Assembly (NCBI RefSeq): GCF_021560035.1
Contig: NZ_CP074373.1
Location: 1,546,001 to 1,610,000 of the forward strand
Length of the DNA: 64,000 nucleotides
Reading direction: 5' to 3'
Source: Virgibacillus sp. NKC19-16
GTDB lineage: Bacteria > Bacillota > Bacilli > Bacillales > Amphibacillaceae
Every line of letters begins with the position of its first letter. Position 1 is the first letter of the stretch. The position numbers were made by a program, and so were the translations under genes. Below are positions 27,476-36,134 of the stretch, piece by piece. The notes under the pieces were generated by a model. That model saw only the letters and a list, made by a program, of their open reading frames with translations. It did no database searches and was not told the origin of the DNA.

Positions 27476-28882
27476 ATGGTAGTAGGAGACTTTCCAATTG
27501 AGGTAGACACGCTGGTCGTAGGAGCCGGTCCAGGCGGTTATGTAGCAGCCATTCGTGCAGCACAATTAGGGCAGAAGGTTACAATTGTTGATAAAGGGGC
27601 ACTCGGGGGAGTTTGTCTAAACGTTGGATGTATTCCATCAAAAGCCTTGATTCAAGCAGGACATTTAACAGAACAAGCTCACGGCAATGAAGAATTAGGT
27701 ATTTCAACCGAAAATGTTTCTGTAGATTTTTCTAAAGTTCAAGAGTGGAAAGGCAGCGTAGTTAATAAACTTACTTCAGGTGTTGAGAGCCTTTTGAAAG
27801 GGAATAAAGTGGATATTTTAAAAGGTGAGGCATACTTTGTTGACAAAAATACAGCAAAAATTATGGATGAAAAAGATTCTCAGACCTATAAATTTAATAA
27901 TTGTATTATCGCAACAGGTTCATCACCAATTGAAATTCCAAGTTTCAAATTTTCTGATCGTGTACTGGATTCTACCGGCGCGCTTGATTTGAAAGAAATT
28001 CCTAAGAAAATGGTTGTCATCGGTGGCGGTTATGTTGGTACGGAACTTGGTTCTGCCTATGCGAACTTTGGTACAGACATTACTATTTTAGAGGGTGCCG
28101 ATGATATACTTGGCGGTTTCGAAAAACAAATGAAACAAGTTGTTAAAAAACGCTTGAAGAAAAAAGACGCAAAAGTTGTTACGAAAGCAATGGCTAAAGG
28201 CGTTGAAGAATCTAAAGATGGTGTGAAAGTCAGCTATGAAGTTGACGGTAAAGAAGAAACGATTGAAGCTGATTACGTATTAGTTACAGTTGGTCGTCGT
28301 CCAAATACAGAAGAAATTGGGTTAGAACAAGTAGGTATTGAGACAGACGACAACGGTTTAATTAAAGTTGATAAACAAAGCCGTACAAATATTGATAACA
28401 TCTATGCAATTGGTGATATCGTACCAGGCTCACCGCTTGCACATAAAGCTTCTTATGAAGGAAAAATAGCTGCTGAAGTAATCAGTGGTGAAAAATCCGA
28501 AGTTGACTATATTGGAATGCCTGCTGTTGCGTTCACAGACCCTGAACTCGCATCTGTTGGTTATACAGAAAAAGAAGCGAAAGATGCCGGTTATAAAGCA
28601 AAAGCATCTAAATTCCCATTTGCAGCAAACGGTCGTGCCCTGTCGCTAAATGATAGTGATGGTTTCATGAAACTAGTCACGCGCGTTGAGGATGGATTAG
28701 TGATTGGAGCTCAAATCGCCGGACCGAATGCAAGTGATATGATTGCAGAAGTTGGACTAGCAATTGAAGCAGGTATGACAGCTGAGGATATTTCCTTAAC
28801 CGTACATGCACATCCAACACTTGGTGAAATCACCATGGAAGCTGCAGAAGTAGCTTTAGGAACTCCAATTCATAGTATGTAA
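27476..28882 (+). CDS. pdhD: Dihydrolipoamide dehydrogenase (E3)
   Basis: A 468-residue FAD flavoenzyme that reoxidises dihydrolipoamide and makes NADH. FAD motif [12 protein letters not shown], redox-active disulfide C47/C52 in [12 protein letters not shown] motif [12 protein letters not shown], second FAD motif YAIGDIV and the catalytic HAHPTLGE near the C-terminus are intact. It begins 4 bases after pdhC. It probably also serves 2-oxoglutarate and branched-chain complexes. A strong terminator ends the operon. Confidence 0.96.
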   Translation: MVVGDFPIEVDTLVVGAGPGGYVAAIRAAQLGQKVTIVDKGALGGVCLNVGCIPSKALIQAGHLTEQAHGNEELGISTENVSVDFSKVQEWKGSVVNKLTSGVESLLKGNKVDILKGEAYFVDKNTAKIMDEKDSQTYKFNNCIIATGSSPIEIPSFKFSDRVLDSTGALDLKEIPKKMVVIGGGYVGTELGSAYANFGTDITILEGADDILGGFEKQMKQVVKKRLKKKDAKVVTKAMAKGVEESKDGVKVSYEVDGKEETIEADYVLVTVGRRPNTEEIGLEQVGIETDDNGLIKVDKQSRTNIDNIYAIGDIVPGSPLAHKASYEGKIAAEVISGEKSEVDYIGMPAVAFTDPELASVGYTEKEAKDAGYKAKASKFPFAANGRALSLNDSDGFMKLVTRVEDGLVIGAQIAGPNASDMIAEVGLAIEAGMTAEDISLTVHAHPTLGEITMEAAEVALGTPIHSM

Positions 28883-28894
28883 TAGAGTATGTGA

Positions 28895-28932
28895 AAAAGC
28901 TCTCTGGTGGTGTCTACCATCAGAGAGCTTTT
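28895..28932 (+). terminator. Terminator of pdhABCD
   Basis: Stem AAAAGCTCTCTG/CAGAGAGCTTTT with a smaller inner GGTGG/CCA pairing. Confidence 0.85.
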
Positions 28933-29045
28933 ATGTTTGCAAATTATTATAAACAGCAGGAAAAACTATTTACTTCTATGATAAAATAGTAGAATGTGTG
29001 TATACGAAGGTACATACAGATAATCTACATAGGAGTGGGACAACG

Positions 29046-30245
29046 ATGGACAAAAATGACATAGCAAATATCCGCAGGCAATTTAAAGTGGATAATGATT
29101 TATTGAAAATACATGAAATTTTTAATGTGTACATCATGAAAGAATCCAGCGATATTTACCATCACCAGAGTACACCATTTGAAATGCTGGAGACTGATCA
29201 ACAAGAGCTGTTTATAGATAATTTTAAAAAAGTACTATCCGGCCAAATGGATGAAAAGTTATTTGAATTAAAGTTTCAGCATGATGTAGAAGAAGGTAGT
29301 CAGCTCATTCTTCATCAAGGCCTTTTAAGTAATGATACAGAAGAGTGGAAGGAGCATATGCTCAAGCTCGTAGAAAAAATGCTGAAGGATAAACAATACG
29401 AAATGGATATTGTTGTAACATTTATTCGGGGAGAATATATGATGCCGATGAAGAACAGAAGTAGTGAGGCGGAAGTAAGTGAACGTGACACGGTTTATTC
29501 CCATCCCTTTATTTTATGCAGTATGAATAAAACACAGGATCCGAAAAAAGAATTACTATTTGATTATGTTGAAAAGGAATTTAAATATAATATTGTGGTA
29601 GATCCAATTATCAATTTGAAAGCTCCTATTTCAGGATTTCTATTTCCTTCTATTACGTATAATGCGCAGGACGTGAACCATGTTCTTTATGCTTCAGGGA
29701 AAAAGAATGAACCTGATTATCATTTTATGGAGGAAGTTTTAAATGCGGAGGAAATCATGACTGCTGCACAGGATAAATTAGTTTTTGAGGAAATTGTGAA
29801 AAACGTAGCTGGTGATCAAAATATCAATACTTCCACACTTTCGAATGTATACGAAGAGATTCATCGTGTCGCAGAAGATAATGAAGAGGAAGATACACCG
29901 AAATTAGACTACAAAGATGTAGAAAACGTGTTAAAAAGCAGTGGAATAGAAGATGTCAGTACCGAAAAGGTTGAGTCTGCTTTTAAAACAGTGATTGATG
30001 ATGAACATTATGAATTTAAAGCAAACAACATTGTACCGAGATATAATTCAAAATCGATCAAAATAGAGACGAAAATAGCGAATATCTCCATAAGTCCACA
30101 AGACTTGAAATATGTCCGCCAAGTCCATTTCAATGGAAAACGTTTCTTAATGATGGAAGTAGAAGAAAACACGGTAATTGAAGGCTTTGAAATGATTCCG
30201 GAAGCTTTATTTCAAAAAGCGCCAGAGGATGGAGAAGGAGAATAA
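29046..30245 (+). CDS. DUF4317 family protein
   Basis: A 399-residue soluble protein without signal or membrane segments. The opening MDKNDIANIRRQFKVDNDLL and the overall length fit DUF4317, found in Bacilli and Clostridia and uncharacterised. The middle (about 150-250) is mixed alpha/beta; 250-330 is acidic and helical. I chose ATG 29046, which has AGGAG 10 bases upstream; upstream in-frame codons have no such site. It stands alone between two terminators and is not part of the B. subtilis order at this place. Confidence 0.7.
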   Translation: MDKNDIANIRRQFKVDNDLLKIHEIFNVYIMKESSDIYHHQSTPFEMLETDQQELFIDNFKKVLSGQMDEKLFELKFQHDVEEGSQLILHQGLLSNDTEEWKEHMLKLVEKMLKDKQYEMDIVVTFIRGEYMMPMKNRSSEAEVSERDTVYSHPFILCSMNKTQDPKKELLFDYVEKEFKYNIVVDPIINLKAPISGFLFPSITYNAQDVNHVLYASGKKNEPDYHFMEEVLNAEEIMTAAQDKLVFEEIVKNVAGDQNINTSTLSNVYEEIHRVAEDNEEEDTPKLDYKDVENVLKSSGIEDVSTEKVESAFKTVIDDEHYEFKANNIVPRYNSKSIKIETKIANISISPQDLKYVRQVHFNGKRFLMMEVEENTVIEGFEMIPEALFQKAPEDGEGE

Positions 30246-30265
30246 TACGAGGAAGCTCATCTACC

Positions 30266-30314
30266 AAAAAAGCTGTCCAGAGTGGGGTATCTTCCCTTTT
30301 CTGGACAGCTTTTT
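30266..30314. terminator. Bidirectional terminator, DUF4317 / BCCT
   Basis: A 15-bp stem AAAAAGCTGTCCAGA/TCTGGACAGCTTTTT between convergent genes with T-runs on both strands. Confidence 0.85.
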
Positions 30315-30316
30315 AC

Positions 30317-31951
30317 TTAAGAATCTCTTTCATTTTCTATTTCTTCCTTATCAGCATCAGGAAGTGTTTCCTCGAAACCTTTGCGCATTTTTCTCAGTTC
30401 TTTCTTCTGCTTTTCCCGGAACTGCGGATCATGTTCGCGCTGTTTGTGTTCCATTAGCAAAATGCCATGTTCGCTTTTCAGTGCTTTGATGAGCGCAATG
30501 CACATAAAGATCATTAATATCGCGAACGGGAATGCTGCAATCAGCATGGCCATTTCAAGTGCTTTCAGCCCGCCGGACCACAATAGAACCGCAGCAGTTC
30601 CGGCAAGGATGATCCCCCAGATAAGTTTCACGCCCGGGCCTGGATTTAACTTACCTCCTGTTGTCAGCATGCCAAGTACAAATGTACCGGAATCGGCAGA
30701 AGTGATGAAGAAGGATGCAATTAAGAGCACTGCGACACCCATAACAACGGCTGCCATAGGCTGTGACTCAAGAAATGCAAATAACGCTACTTCATTGCCC
30801 GCTTCGTTCATTAATTGGTGGATAATGCCGCCTTGAGCTGTATCCATTTCCAATCCGGCAATACCGAAAACGGAGAACCAGAAGGCACTGAATATTACCG
30901 GTATAGCAGTAACCCCGATGACAAATTCACGAATTGTCCTTCCCCTGGAAACTCTGGCAATAAAGGTTCCAACAAATGGCGACCAGCCGATCCACCAGGC
31001 CCAATAAAAGAGTGTCCATGCATTAAGAAACTCTCTCTCACCGGTAAATGCATTCATGCCGAGTGTCATACTTGGAAGGTTTTGAATATAGTTACCAAGT
31101 GTTGTTGTAAATGATTCGATCATCTGTACAGAAGAACCGAGAATGAATACAAAGGCCATCAATGCAATAGCAAGAATAATATTTATCCAGCTCAGATAGC
31201 GGATACCCCGGTTAATGCCTGTAGAAGCAGAAAGCATAAATAACACGGTGATAACTAAAATGACCAATAGATTGGTTAGCAGTGTATTTGGAATGCCTTC
31301 AAAGGTATAGCTTAAACCAGCTGTAATCTGTGTCGCACCAAGTCCAAGCGATGTTGCAATACCAAATACAGTAGCAAAAACGGCCAGTGTATCAATGGCA
31401 ACACCAAGGCCGCCCTTAGATCGATCGCCGATCAGTGGCGCAAAAGCGGAACTGATCAAAGCAGGCGCCCGGTGGCGGAATTTAAAATAAGCCAGAGCCA
31501 ATGCAAGCACCGCGTATGTAGCCCATGGATGGAATCCCCAGTGGAATAAGGTGTATTGCATGGACTCTTCTGCAGCAGCTATCGTTTCAGGTTCAGCAGA
31601 AGGAGGGGAATAATAATGTGTTATTGGTTCCGTCACGCCGTAGAATACGAGACCAACCCCCATACCAGCTGTGAATAGAAATGCAAACCAGGTAAAATAG
31701 CTATACTCCGGTTTATCATCAGGCTTTCCAAGCTTGATTTTTCCATATGGTCCAAAGATCAAAAACAGTGCAAGCAAAACAAACCCTGTAGTAACCAACA
31801 AATAAAACCAGCCAAATGTCTCCGAAATAAAACCGTCAATCAAGCCTAATACATAGTCAACATTTGATGGGAAGAAAGCTCCCCAAATAATAAATACTGA
31901 TATTAACGCAATAGACACCCAAAAAACGGATGTAACTTTTTTGGATTTAAT
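30317..31951 (-). CDS. BCCT-family osmolyte (betaine/choline/carnitine) transporter
   Basis: A secondary carrier with twelve membrane helices, family signature FYWAWWIGWSPFVGTFIARVSR near residue 320, a GMGVGLVFYGVTEP sodium/substrate region in helix 3 and a basic, helical C-terminal tail of about 60 residues that in relatives senses osmotic stress. OpuD is the closest B. subtilis type. The first conventional start is GTG 31918, but it truncates helix 1 and has no ribosome site. The frame is open upstream as IKSKKVTSVFW, and AGGGAGGT lies just before ATT 31951, which I propose as the start (544 residues). Substrate is inferred. Confidence 0.85.
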   Translation of the reverse strand: MKSKKVTSVFWVSIALISVFIIWGAFFPSNVDYVLGLIDGFISETFGWFYLLVTTGFVLLALFLIFGPYGKIKLGKPDDKPEYSYFTWFAFLFTAGMGVGLVFYGVTEPITHYYSPPSAEPETIAAAEESMQYTLFHWGFHPWATYAVLALALAYFKFRHRAPALISSAFAPLIGDRSKGGLGVAIDTLAVFATVFGIATSLGLGATQITAGLSYTFEGIPNTLLTNLLVILVITVLFMLSASTGINRGIRYLSWINIILAIALMAFVFILGSSVQMIESFTTTLGNYIQNLPSMTLGMNAFTGEREFLNAWTLFYWAWWIGWSPFVGTFIARVSRGRTIREFVIGVTAIPVIFSAFWFSVFGIAGLEMDTAQGGIIHQLMNEAGNEVALFAFLESQPMAAVVMGVAVLLIASFFITSADSGTFVLGMLTTGGKLNPGPGVKLIWGIILAGTAAVLLWSGGLKALEMAMLIAAFPFAILMIFMCIALIKALKSEHGILLMEHKQREHDPQFREKQKKELRKMRKGFEETLPDADKEEIENERDS

Positions 31952-31988
31952 AATAAGACCTCCCTACAAACTTTATCAAAACTCTTGC

Positions 31989-32031
31989 AGTATAACATAC
32001 CTAGATAACATGTCAATTCTCGACATTGACA
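31989..32031 (-). promoter_or_regulatory. BCCT promoter with overlapping palindromic operator
   Basis: On the minus strand -35 TTGACA (32011-32016) and -10 TATACT (31989-31994) are 16 bases apart. A perfect inverted repeat TGTCAAT-N7-ATTGACA (32011-32031) includes the -35 box, so a dimeric repressor bound there would block transcription. GbsR/OpcR-type osmolyte regulators are candidates, by context only. Confidence 0.65.
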
Positions 32032-32041
32032 GCTAATAAAA

Positions 32042-32413
32042 TGTGCGCTTGCTGCTACATTATGCTTCTCCCCAAGTGGTGGTTTAGGAGCAGCCTCTTA
32101 TTTGCACCTCCTTTGTATTTATTCTATTTTTGCATCGTTACGCAACCTTAAGTCTTTCTTTGACCATAAAGCATAGCATCTGGTTAAAATTCCGCATGAC
32201 ATCATTCTTTCATTTATCAGTATTATGTTTCAACAATTTTCGAGTGCAAGTTACCCTTAGTTTGTACGAAATGAGAAATTATAACCACTATATTTGACAT
32301 TCCCAGTAAAAATAAAACTAAACCCTTAAGCTGCTTAATTTAAGGTGGGATTTTCAATACTTATCAATTATAATGGATGAAGAAATATATTTATAAGAGG
32401 GGAAGTACATACA
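32042..32413. other. Intergenic gap, mostly unexplained
   Basis: Between the BCCT promoter and the deacetylase. A TATAAT at 32369-32374 could be the deacetylase -10 box, without a good -35. A strong AAAGGAGGTG occurs on the minus strand near 32105-32114 but leads only to a few codons before a stop. Nothing else is supported. Confidence 0.4.
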
Positions 32414-33268
32414 ATGAAAAGAAGCCTATTTTATATTACTATTGCACTGTTATTTGTTTTGGCTGCATGCGATGGAAACGATGAACCTGCCGCTGGAGAA
32501 CCGGATTCATCCAGTCAGCAAGAAAATGAAAATACCGAAGAACAGACAGAAAACAACAATCAGGAAAACGTGGAAGAAGGTACGGAAGAAACAGAAGAAA
32601 TTGTCGAAAACGAAGAGGTTGCAGCCGAACCGGAGGAGCCTAAATATAAAATTTCAGAAAACTGGTCGGTTGTACCGATAGATGATGCAGATGAAGAAGT
32701 AGTGCTGCTGACAATAGATGATGCTCCGGATGAATACGGGGTTGAAATGGCTAAAACGTTAAATGAACTGGATGCGGACGCAATTTTCTTCGTTAATGGG
32801 CATTTTTTGGATACACCTGAAGAAGAAGAAATGCTCAAGGAAATTCATGAATTGGGGTTTGCAATTGGGAACCATACATATAGTCATCCAACATTACCTG
32901 AAATACCAGAGGAAGAACAAAAAGAGGAAATCGTCAGTTTAAGCGACCGTGTAGAAGAAATTATTGGAGAGCGCCCATCATTTTTCCGAGCTCCGCATGG
33001 TGCTAATACCGATTATTCCATCCAAGTAGCTGAGGAAGAAGGTATGACAGTAATGAACTGGTCCTATGGCTATGATTGGAATGAAGAATATATGGATAAA
33101 GAGGCCCTTGCAGATATTATGGTTAATACCGAATTTTTGAGTGCTGGTTCTAATTTATTAATGCATGACAGGGAATGGACATCAGAGGCTCTAAGCGATA
33201 TTGTTAATGGATTACGTGATAAGGGATATGAACTGGTTGACCCGGACTTAATACAAACGCCAGCATAA
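32414..33268 (+). CDS. Polysaccharide deacetylase lipoprotein
   Basis: A 284-residue lipoprotein: lipobox FVLAAC, an acidic Glu/Gln/Asn linker (about 25-75), then a NodB domain (about 95-280). Motif 1 reads LTIDDAPD (usually TFDDGP) and keeps both Asp. Motif 2 NHTYSHPTL provides the zinc His pair, motif 3 is FRAPHG, and motif 5 is LLMHD. The enzyme likely removes acetyl groups from peptidoglycan or another wall glycan. It has AGAGGGG before the ATG. It is not part of the usual B. subtilis order here, so it may be an insertion into the block. Confidence 0.85.
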   Translation: MKRSLFYITIALLFVLAACDGNDEPAAGEPDSSSQQENENTEEQTENNNQENVEEGTEETEEIVENEEVAAEPEEPKYKISENWSVVPIDDADEEVVLLTIDDAPDEYGVEMAKTLNELDADAIFFVNGHFLDTPEEEEMLKEIHELGFAIGNHTYSHPTLPEIPEEEQKEEIVSLSDRVEEIIGERPSFFRAPHGANTDYSIQVAEEEGMTVMNWSYGYDWNEEYMDKEALADIMVNTEFLSAGSNLLMHDREWTSEALSDIVNGLRDKGYELVDPDLIQTPA

Positions 33269-33283
33269 AAAATATTGATCATG

Positions 33284-33314
33284 AAACAGTTAGCCATTTG
33301 GTTAGCTGTTTTTT
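33284..33314 (+). terminator. Terminator of deacetylase gene
   Basis: AACAGTTAGCC pairs with GGTTAGCTGTT (some G-T pairs), followed by six T. Confidence 0.75.
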
Positions 33315-33367
33315 CAACTGCAACATATAAAATAGCACACTTTAAATAACGTTATACTAATTTGGGG

Positions 33368-33396
33368 TTGTAACTTTCAATGTGACATATTATAAT
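33368..33396 (+). promoter_or_regulatory. SR1 promoter
   Basis: -35 TTGTAA (33368-33373) and -10 TATAAT (33391-33396), spacer 17, place a start near 33403. In B. subtilis this promoter is repressed by CcpN during glycolytic growth; the AT-rich TATTATAATATG around the -10 box would suit such binding, but no CcpN gene is in the window. Confidence 0.65.
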
Positions 33397-33438
33397 ATGA
33401 ATATGATAACATATTAAGCGAGAAAAGGAGCTGGGCCA

Positions 33439-33543
33439 ATGGGAACGATTATTTGTCAAGATTGTCATAAAGTAATTGAAACATATGATGAAGAGAAAGT
33501 AACTACCCTATATGGAACATGTCCTACTTGTAATGAAAATTGA
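33439..33543 (+). CDS. sr1P: GapA-binding peptide SR1P
   Basis: A 34-residue peptide MGTIICQDCHKVIETYDEEK followed by VTTLYGTCPTCNEN. The CxxC pairs at both ends and the DEEKVTTLYGTC core match SR1P, which in B. subtilis binds the glycolytic GAPDH GapA and promotes its interaction with RNase J1. RNase J1 is encoded in this window at 16642. AAAAGGAG is 8 bases upstream. It is slightly shorter than the 39-residue B. subtilis peptide. The four Cys suggest a small zinc knuckle. Confidence 0.85.
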   Translation: MGTIICQDCHKVIETYDEEKVTTLYGTCPTCNEN

Positions 33544-33556
33544 ACGGATAAAGGAG

Positions 33557-33588
33557 AAAAAGAGCTGTGTTGAATCGCAGCTCTTTTT
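33557..33588 (+). terminator. Terminator of SR1
   Basis: Stem AAAAGAGCTG/CAGCTCTTTT with a 10-base loop and five T. Confidence 0.85.
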
Positions 33589-33680
33589 CTGCTTTCGATT
33601 GGATAGTAGGATTAGCCATCATTAACCAATTAATGGTAGTATACATATAACAATGTTCAAACAAGGGGGAGCGTTTTTTT

Positions 33681-34643
33681 ATGAAATGGAAAACGAGAGT
33701 AACGGAACTGTTAAATATTGATTATCCCATTATTCAGGGAGGGCTAGCTTATTTAGCTTATGCAGATTTGGCTGCAGCAGTATCAAACGCAGGTGGTTTA
33801 GGGCAAATAACTGCGATGAGCTTAACCTCTGCTGATAGCTTGCGTAAGGAGATAAGACGTGCTAAAACCATGACTGCAAATCCATTTGGGGTGAATTTTG
33901 CAATTGGACAGCATGGTCGCGCATTTGAACATATGGTAGAGGTAGCTATTGAGGAAAAGGTACCAGTGATTTCTGTTACGGGTGGAAATCCAAAAGGTGT
34001 ACTAGATATGGTGGAAGGCCATCCAATAAAAAAACTTGTTCTGGTTGCTGCAAGGAGACAAGCGGAAAAGGCCGAAGAATTAGGTGCTGATGCTGTAATG
34101 GTAGTTGGTCAGGAAGGGGGAGGACATCTAGGTCGGGGAGATGTAGGGGCAATGGTATTAACACCAAAAGTTGTCGATCATGTCTCTATTCCTGTAATTG
34201 CTTCTGGCGGCATCGTGGATGGCCGTAGTATGATGGCAGCAATGGCGCTTGGTGCTGAAGGAATCGAAATGGGAACGAGGTTTATTTCTACAAAGGAATG
34301 TGTTGATGCACATAAGAATTATAAACAAGCAATTCTTGAAGCTGATGAAAATGCTACTGTTGTCATTAAGCGTTCACTTGGTACACCAGCTAGAGCGCTA
34401 TCAAACCATTGGACAGATCAAATCTTGCGTATAGAAGAAAGGGATCAAGGGTATGAGTCACTAAAAGATTTTATAAGTGGTGAAGCAAATAAAAGCTATA
34501 TCAACAATGGGGACGAATCGAAAGGCTTTGGCTGGGCTGGACAGGGCGCAGCAAGAATAAATGATATTCCGACTGTGAATGAACTATTTCAATCCATTCG
34601 GAAAGAGGCAGAATCTGTTAGCGAAAGATGGTCAAAAATGTGA
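33681..34643 (+). CDS. Nitronate monooxygenase / FabK-like flavoenzyme
   Basis: A 320-residue TIM-barrel FMN protein of the 2-nitropropane dioxygenase family. PIIQGGLAYLA at the start, AVSNAGGLGQI, GADAVMVVGQEGGGHLG and IPVIASGGIVDGRSMMAAMALGAEGIEMGTRF show the FMN phosphate site and barrel strands in order. Members oxidise nitronates or, as FabK, reduce enoyl-ACP; sequence alone does not separate these. ATG follows AAGGGGGAG. yktA starts 10 bases after its stop. Confidence 0.82.
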   Translation: MKWKTRVTELLNIDYPIIQGGLAYLAYADLAAAVSNAGGLGQITAMSLTSADSLRKEIRRAKTMTANPFGVNFAIGQHGRAFEHMVEVAIEEKVPVISVTGGNPKGVLDMVEGHPIKKLVLVAARRQAEKAEELGADAVMVVGQEGGGHLGRGDVGAMVLTPKVVDHVSIPVIASGGIVDGRSMMAAMALGAEGIEMGTRFISTKECVDAHKNYKQAILEADENATVVIKRSLGTPARALSNHWTDQILRIEERDQGYESLKDFISGEANKSYINNGDESKGFGWAGQGAARINDIPTVNELFQSIRKEAESVSERWSKM

Positions 34644-34653
34644 GGTGATTATT

Positions 34654-34923
34654 ATGGACTACCACTATCCCATTGATGAAACATGGACGAAAGAAGAAAT
34701 AGTTGATGTCGTTCGTTTTTTCAGTTTAATTGAAAAGGCGTATGAGCAACAAGTGAAGCGTGATGAATTATTAGAGGCGTATAACAAATTTAAGCAAATT
34801 GTACCATCTAAAAGTGAAGAGAAAACGTTATTTAAGGAGTTTGAAACAGCTTCAGGCTATACAAGTTATCAAGTTGTAAAAAAGGCAAGGGAGTCACAAG
34901 CAAATACAATATCAATGAAATGA
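34654..34923 (+). CDS. yktA: UPF0223 protein YktA
   Basis: An 89-residue helical protein beginning MDYHYPIDETWTKEEIVDVV, the UPF0223/YktA pattern; function unknown. ATG 34654 follows GAGGTGATT; the open frame upstream runs through the end of the preceding gene. The C-terminal half contains SYQVVKKARE. Probably co-transcribed with the flavoenzyme gene. Confidence 0.87.
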   Translation: MDYHYPIDETWTKEEIVDVVRFFSLIEKAYEQQVKRDELLEAYNKFKQIVPSKSEEKTLFKEFETASGYTSYQVVKKARESQANTISMK

Positions 34924-34960
34924 GGCAGCACATCGCAACTCGTGCTGCCTCATTCTTTAT
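34921..34960. terminator. Bidirectional terminator, yktA / yktB
   Basis: An 11-bp stem TGAGGCAGCAC/GTGCTGCCTCA that includes the yktA stop codon, between convergent genes. Confidence 0.8.
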
Positions 34961-35577
34961 TATTTCGCTCCCATTGCTTTTTGGTAAAAAGGTAGTAATC
35001 TTTTGTATGTCTCTTTTGCCGTTTCTAAAAACGCATCACCATCCGTTAGACGTGGGTCCTCAACAGGTAAGTGCTGGCCTATAAGAAACTCTGCTTTTTT
35101 CACATCACGAAACCGCTCCACATCCTTTAGTTGCAGGTCTTTAAGTTTTATTTTATTTTTTTTCATATGATCCAGCGAAACGACATAATGATCAGGAAGC
35201 TGTTTTATTTTCTCAAAGTCGTCTACAAAACTTTCAGCTATTTTACTTTTATGATCTAATTCATAAATGAAAGCCAACCAAATGAAAACATGGTCATCAA
35301 ATAAACCAACTTGAAAATGCGGATGCTTTTTATACCCTCGTTTATTATCAGCAATTGCTAACCATGTATCGTTAGGTGGATTAACGGTTCTTCTCGCATG
35401 TTTTGCAATATGTAAATACATTTCATTGCCAATTTCAGCAGATAAATAGTCAGCAAGATAACTTCCAATTTCTTGAAATTTTGGCTGGATACGTGTTTGA
35501 ATTGCTTCCATTCGTTCGTCCAAACCATCTATTAAAAACGTATTAAAATCTTTCTTCGCAAAACCTTCAAATGACAT
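34960..35577 (-). CDS. yktB: UPF0637 protein YktB
   Basis: A 205-residue soluble protein matching YktB (UPF0637): GFAKKDFNTFLIDGLDERM at the start, GNEMYLHIAKHARRTVNPP, HFQVGLFDDHVFIW and PVEDPRL. The family is structurally known but without assigned function. AAAGGATG precedes the ATG. Upstream lies ACATGT-AAT-ACATGT at 35593-35607, a possible operator. Confidence 0.88.
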   Translation of the reverse strand: MSFEGFAKKDFNTFLIDGLDERMEAIQTRIQPKFQEIGSYLADYLSAEIGNEMYLHIAKHARRTVNPPNDTWLAIADNKRGYKKHPHFQVGLFDDHVFIWLAFIYELDHKSKIAESFVDDFEKIKQLPDHYVVSLDHMKKNKIKLKDLQLKDVERFRDVKKAEFLIGQHLPVEDPRLTDGDAFLETAKETYKRLLPFYQKAMGAK

Positions 35578-35705
35578 GTTATCATCCTTTCAACATGTAA
35601 TACATGTAAATGATACTAATTATTATTAAGTATAAAAAGGTTTTAGTCAAGGAATGTACAGTAAAAAATATGTTTAAAAATAAAGGCATTTGGGGAAATT
35701 AAAGT

Positions 35706-35722
35706 AAATGAATCGTTCATTT
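35706..35722. promoter_or_regulatory. Inverted repeat upstream of ykzI
   Basis: AAATGAA-TCG-TTCATTT is a perfect 7-3-7 inverted repeat in the yktB-ykzI divergent gap. It could be an operator; no regulator can be named. Confidence 0.3.
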
Positions 35723-35796
35723 TAAGTTAATTGCCGTACCAAAATTGTAAAATAATCATAAACATATTAAAAGTGTTCTGAGAGGGCGTGAATAGT

Positions 35797-35988
35797 TTGA
35801 AATATGTAATGGAGGCAATAAGACGTAAAGAAGCCCAGGAAAAGCTTCCAGTTATACGTATGGAAATTGATTATGAACTTGTAACACTTCATGATGCACT
35901 AAAAGCCAATGATAACGTACAAATTATAAAAGCAAAAGAACGATTGGAGCAACTAAGATTACAGTTACAGAAAGCTGAAAATGAATAA
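35797..35988 (+). CDS. ykzI: Small protein YkzI
   Basis: A 63-residue charged helical protein (MKYVMEAIRRKEAQEKLPVI...) that fits YkzI by position between yktB and yktC and by its Lys/Glu-rich coiled-coil nature. Function unknown. I chose TTG 35797, about 10 bases after GAGGG; the alternative GTG 35788 lies directly on that site. Confidence 0.68.
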   Translation: MKYVMEAIRRKEAQEKLPVIRMEIDYELVTLHDALKANDNVQIIKAKERLEQLRLQLQKAENE

Positions 35989-36002
35989 TAAAGCTATTTG
36001 AG

Positions 36003-36045
36003 GATCTCCAATAACGTATCTTAATATACATATTGGAGGTCTTTT
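36003..36045 (+). terminator. Terminator after ykzI
   Basis: GATCTCCAATA pairs with TATTGGAGGTC (one G-T), followed by TTTTATT. Confidence 0.75.
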
Positions 36046-36134
36046 ATTAGAAAAAAACCAATCCGAATACAATGACTCCAATCCTCTAATCTGATAATAT
36101 GAATAGTAGACAGAAAAATAACGGAGGAGAATAT

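Larger units (their letters stand above)
33403..33588 (+). ncRNA. sr1: Dual-function small RNA SR1
   Basis: The promoter at 33368, the SR1P frame and the terminator at 33557 define a transcript of about 185 nt, close to the 205 nt of B. subtilis SR1. Location downstream of the pdh operon agrees with B. subtilis, where SR1 lies between pdhD and speA. There SR1 base-pairs with ahrC mRNA to inhibit its translation. I did not verify an ahrC-complementary segment here. The call rests mainly on the encoded peptide. Confidence 0.7.

Noticed and set aside
32090-32120. Strong AGGAGGTG on the minus strand upstream of the BCCT promoter
   Set aside because: No start codon leads to a frame longer than a few residues; I treat it as chance.
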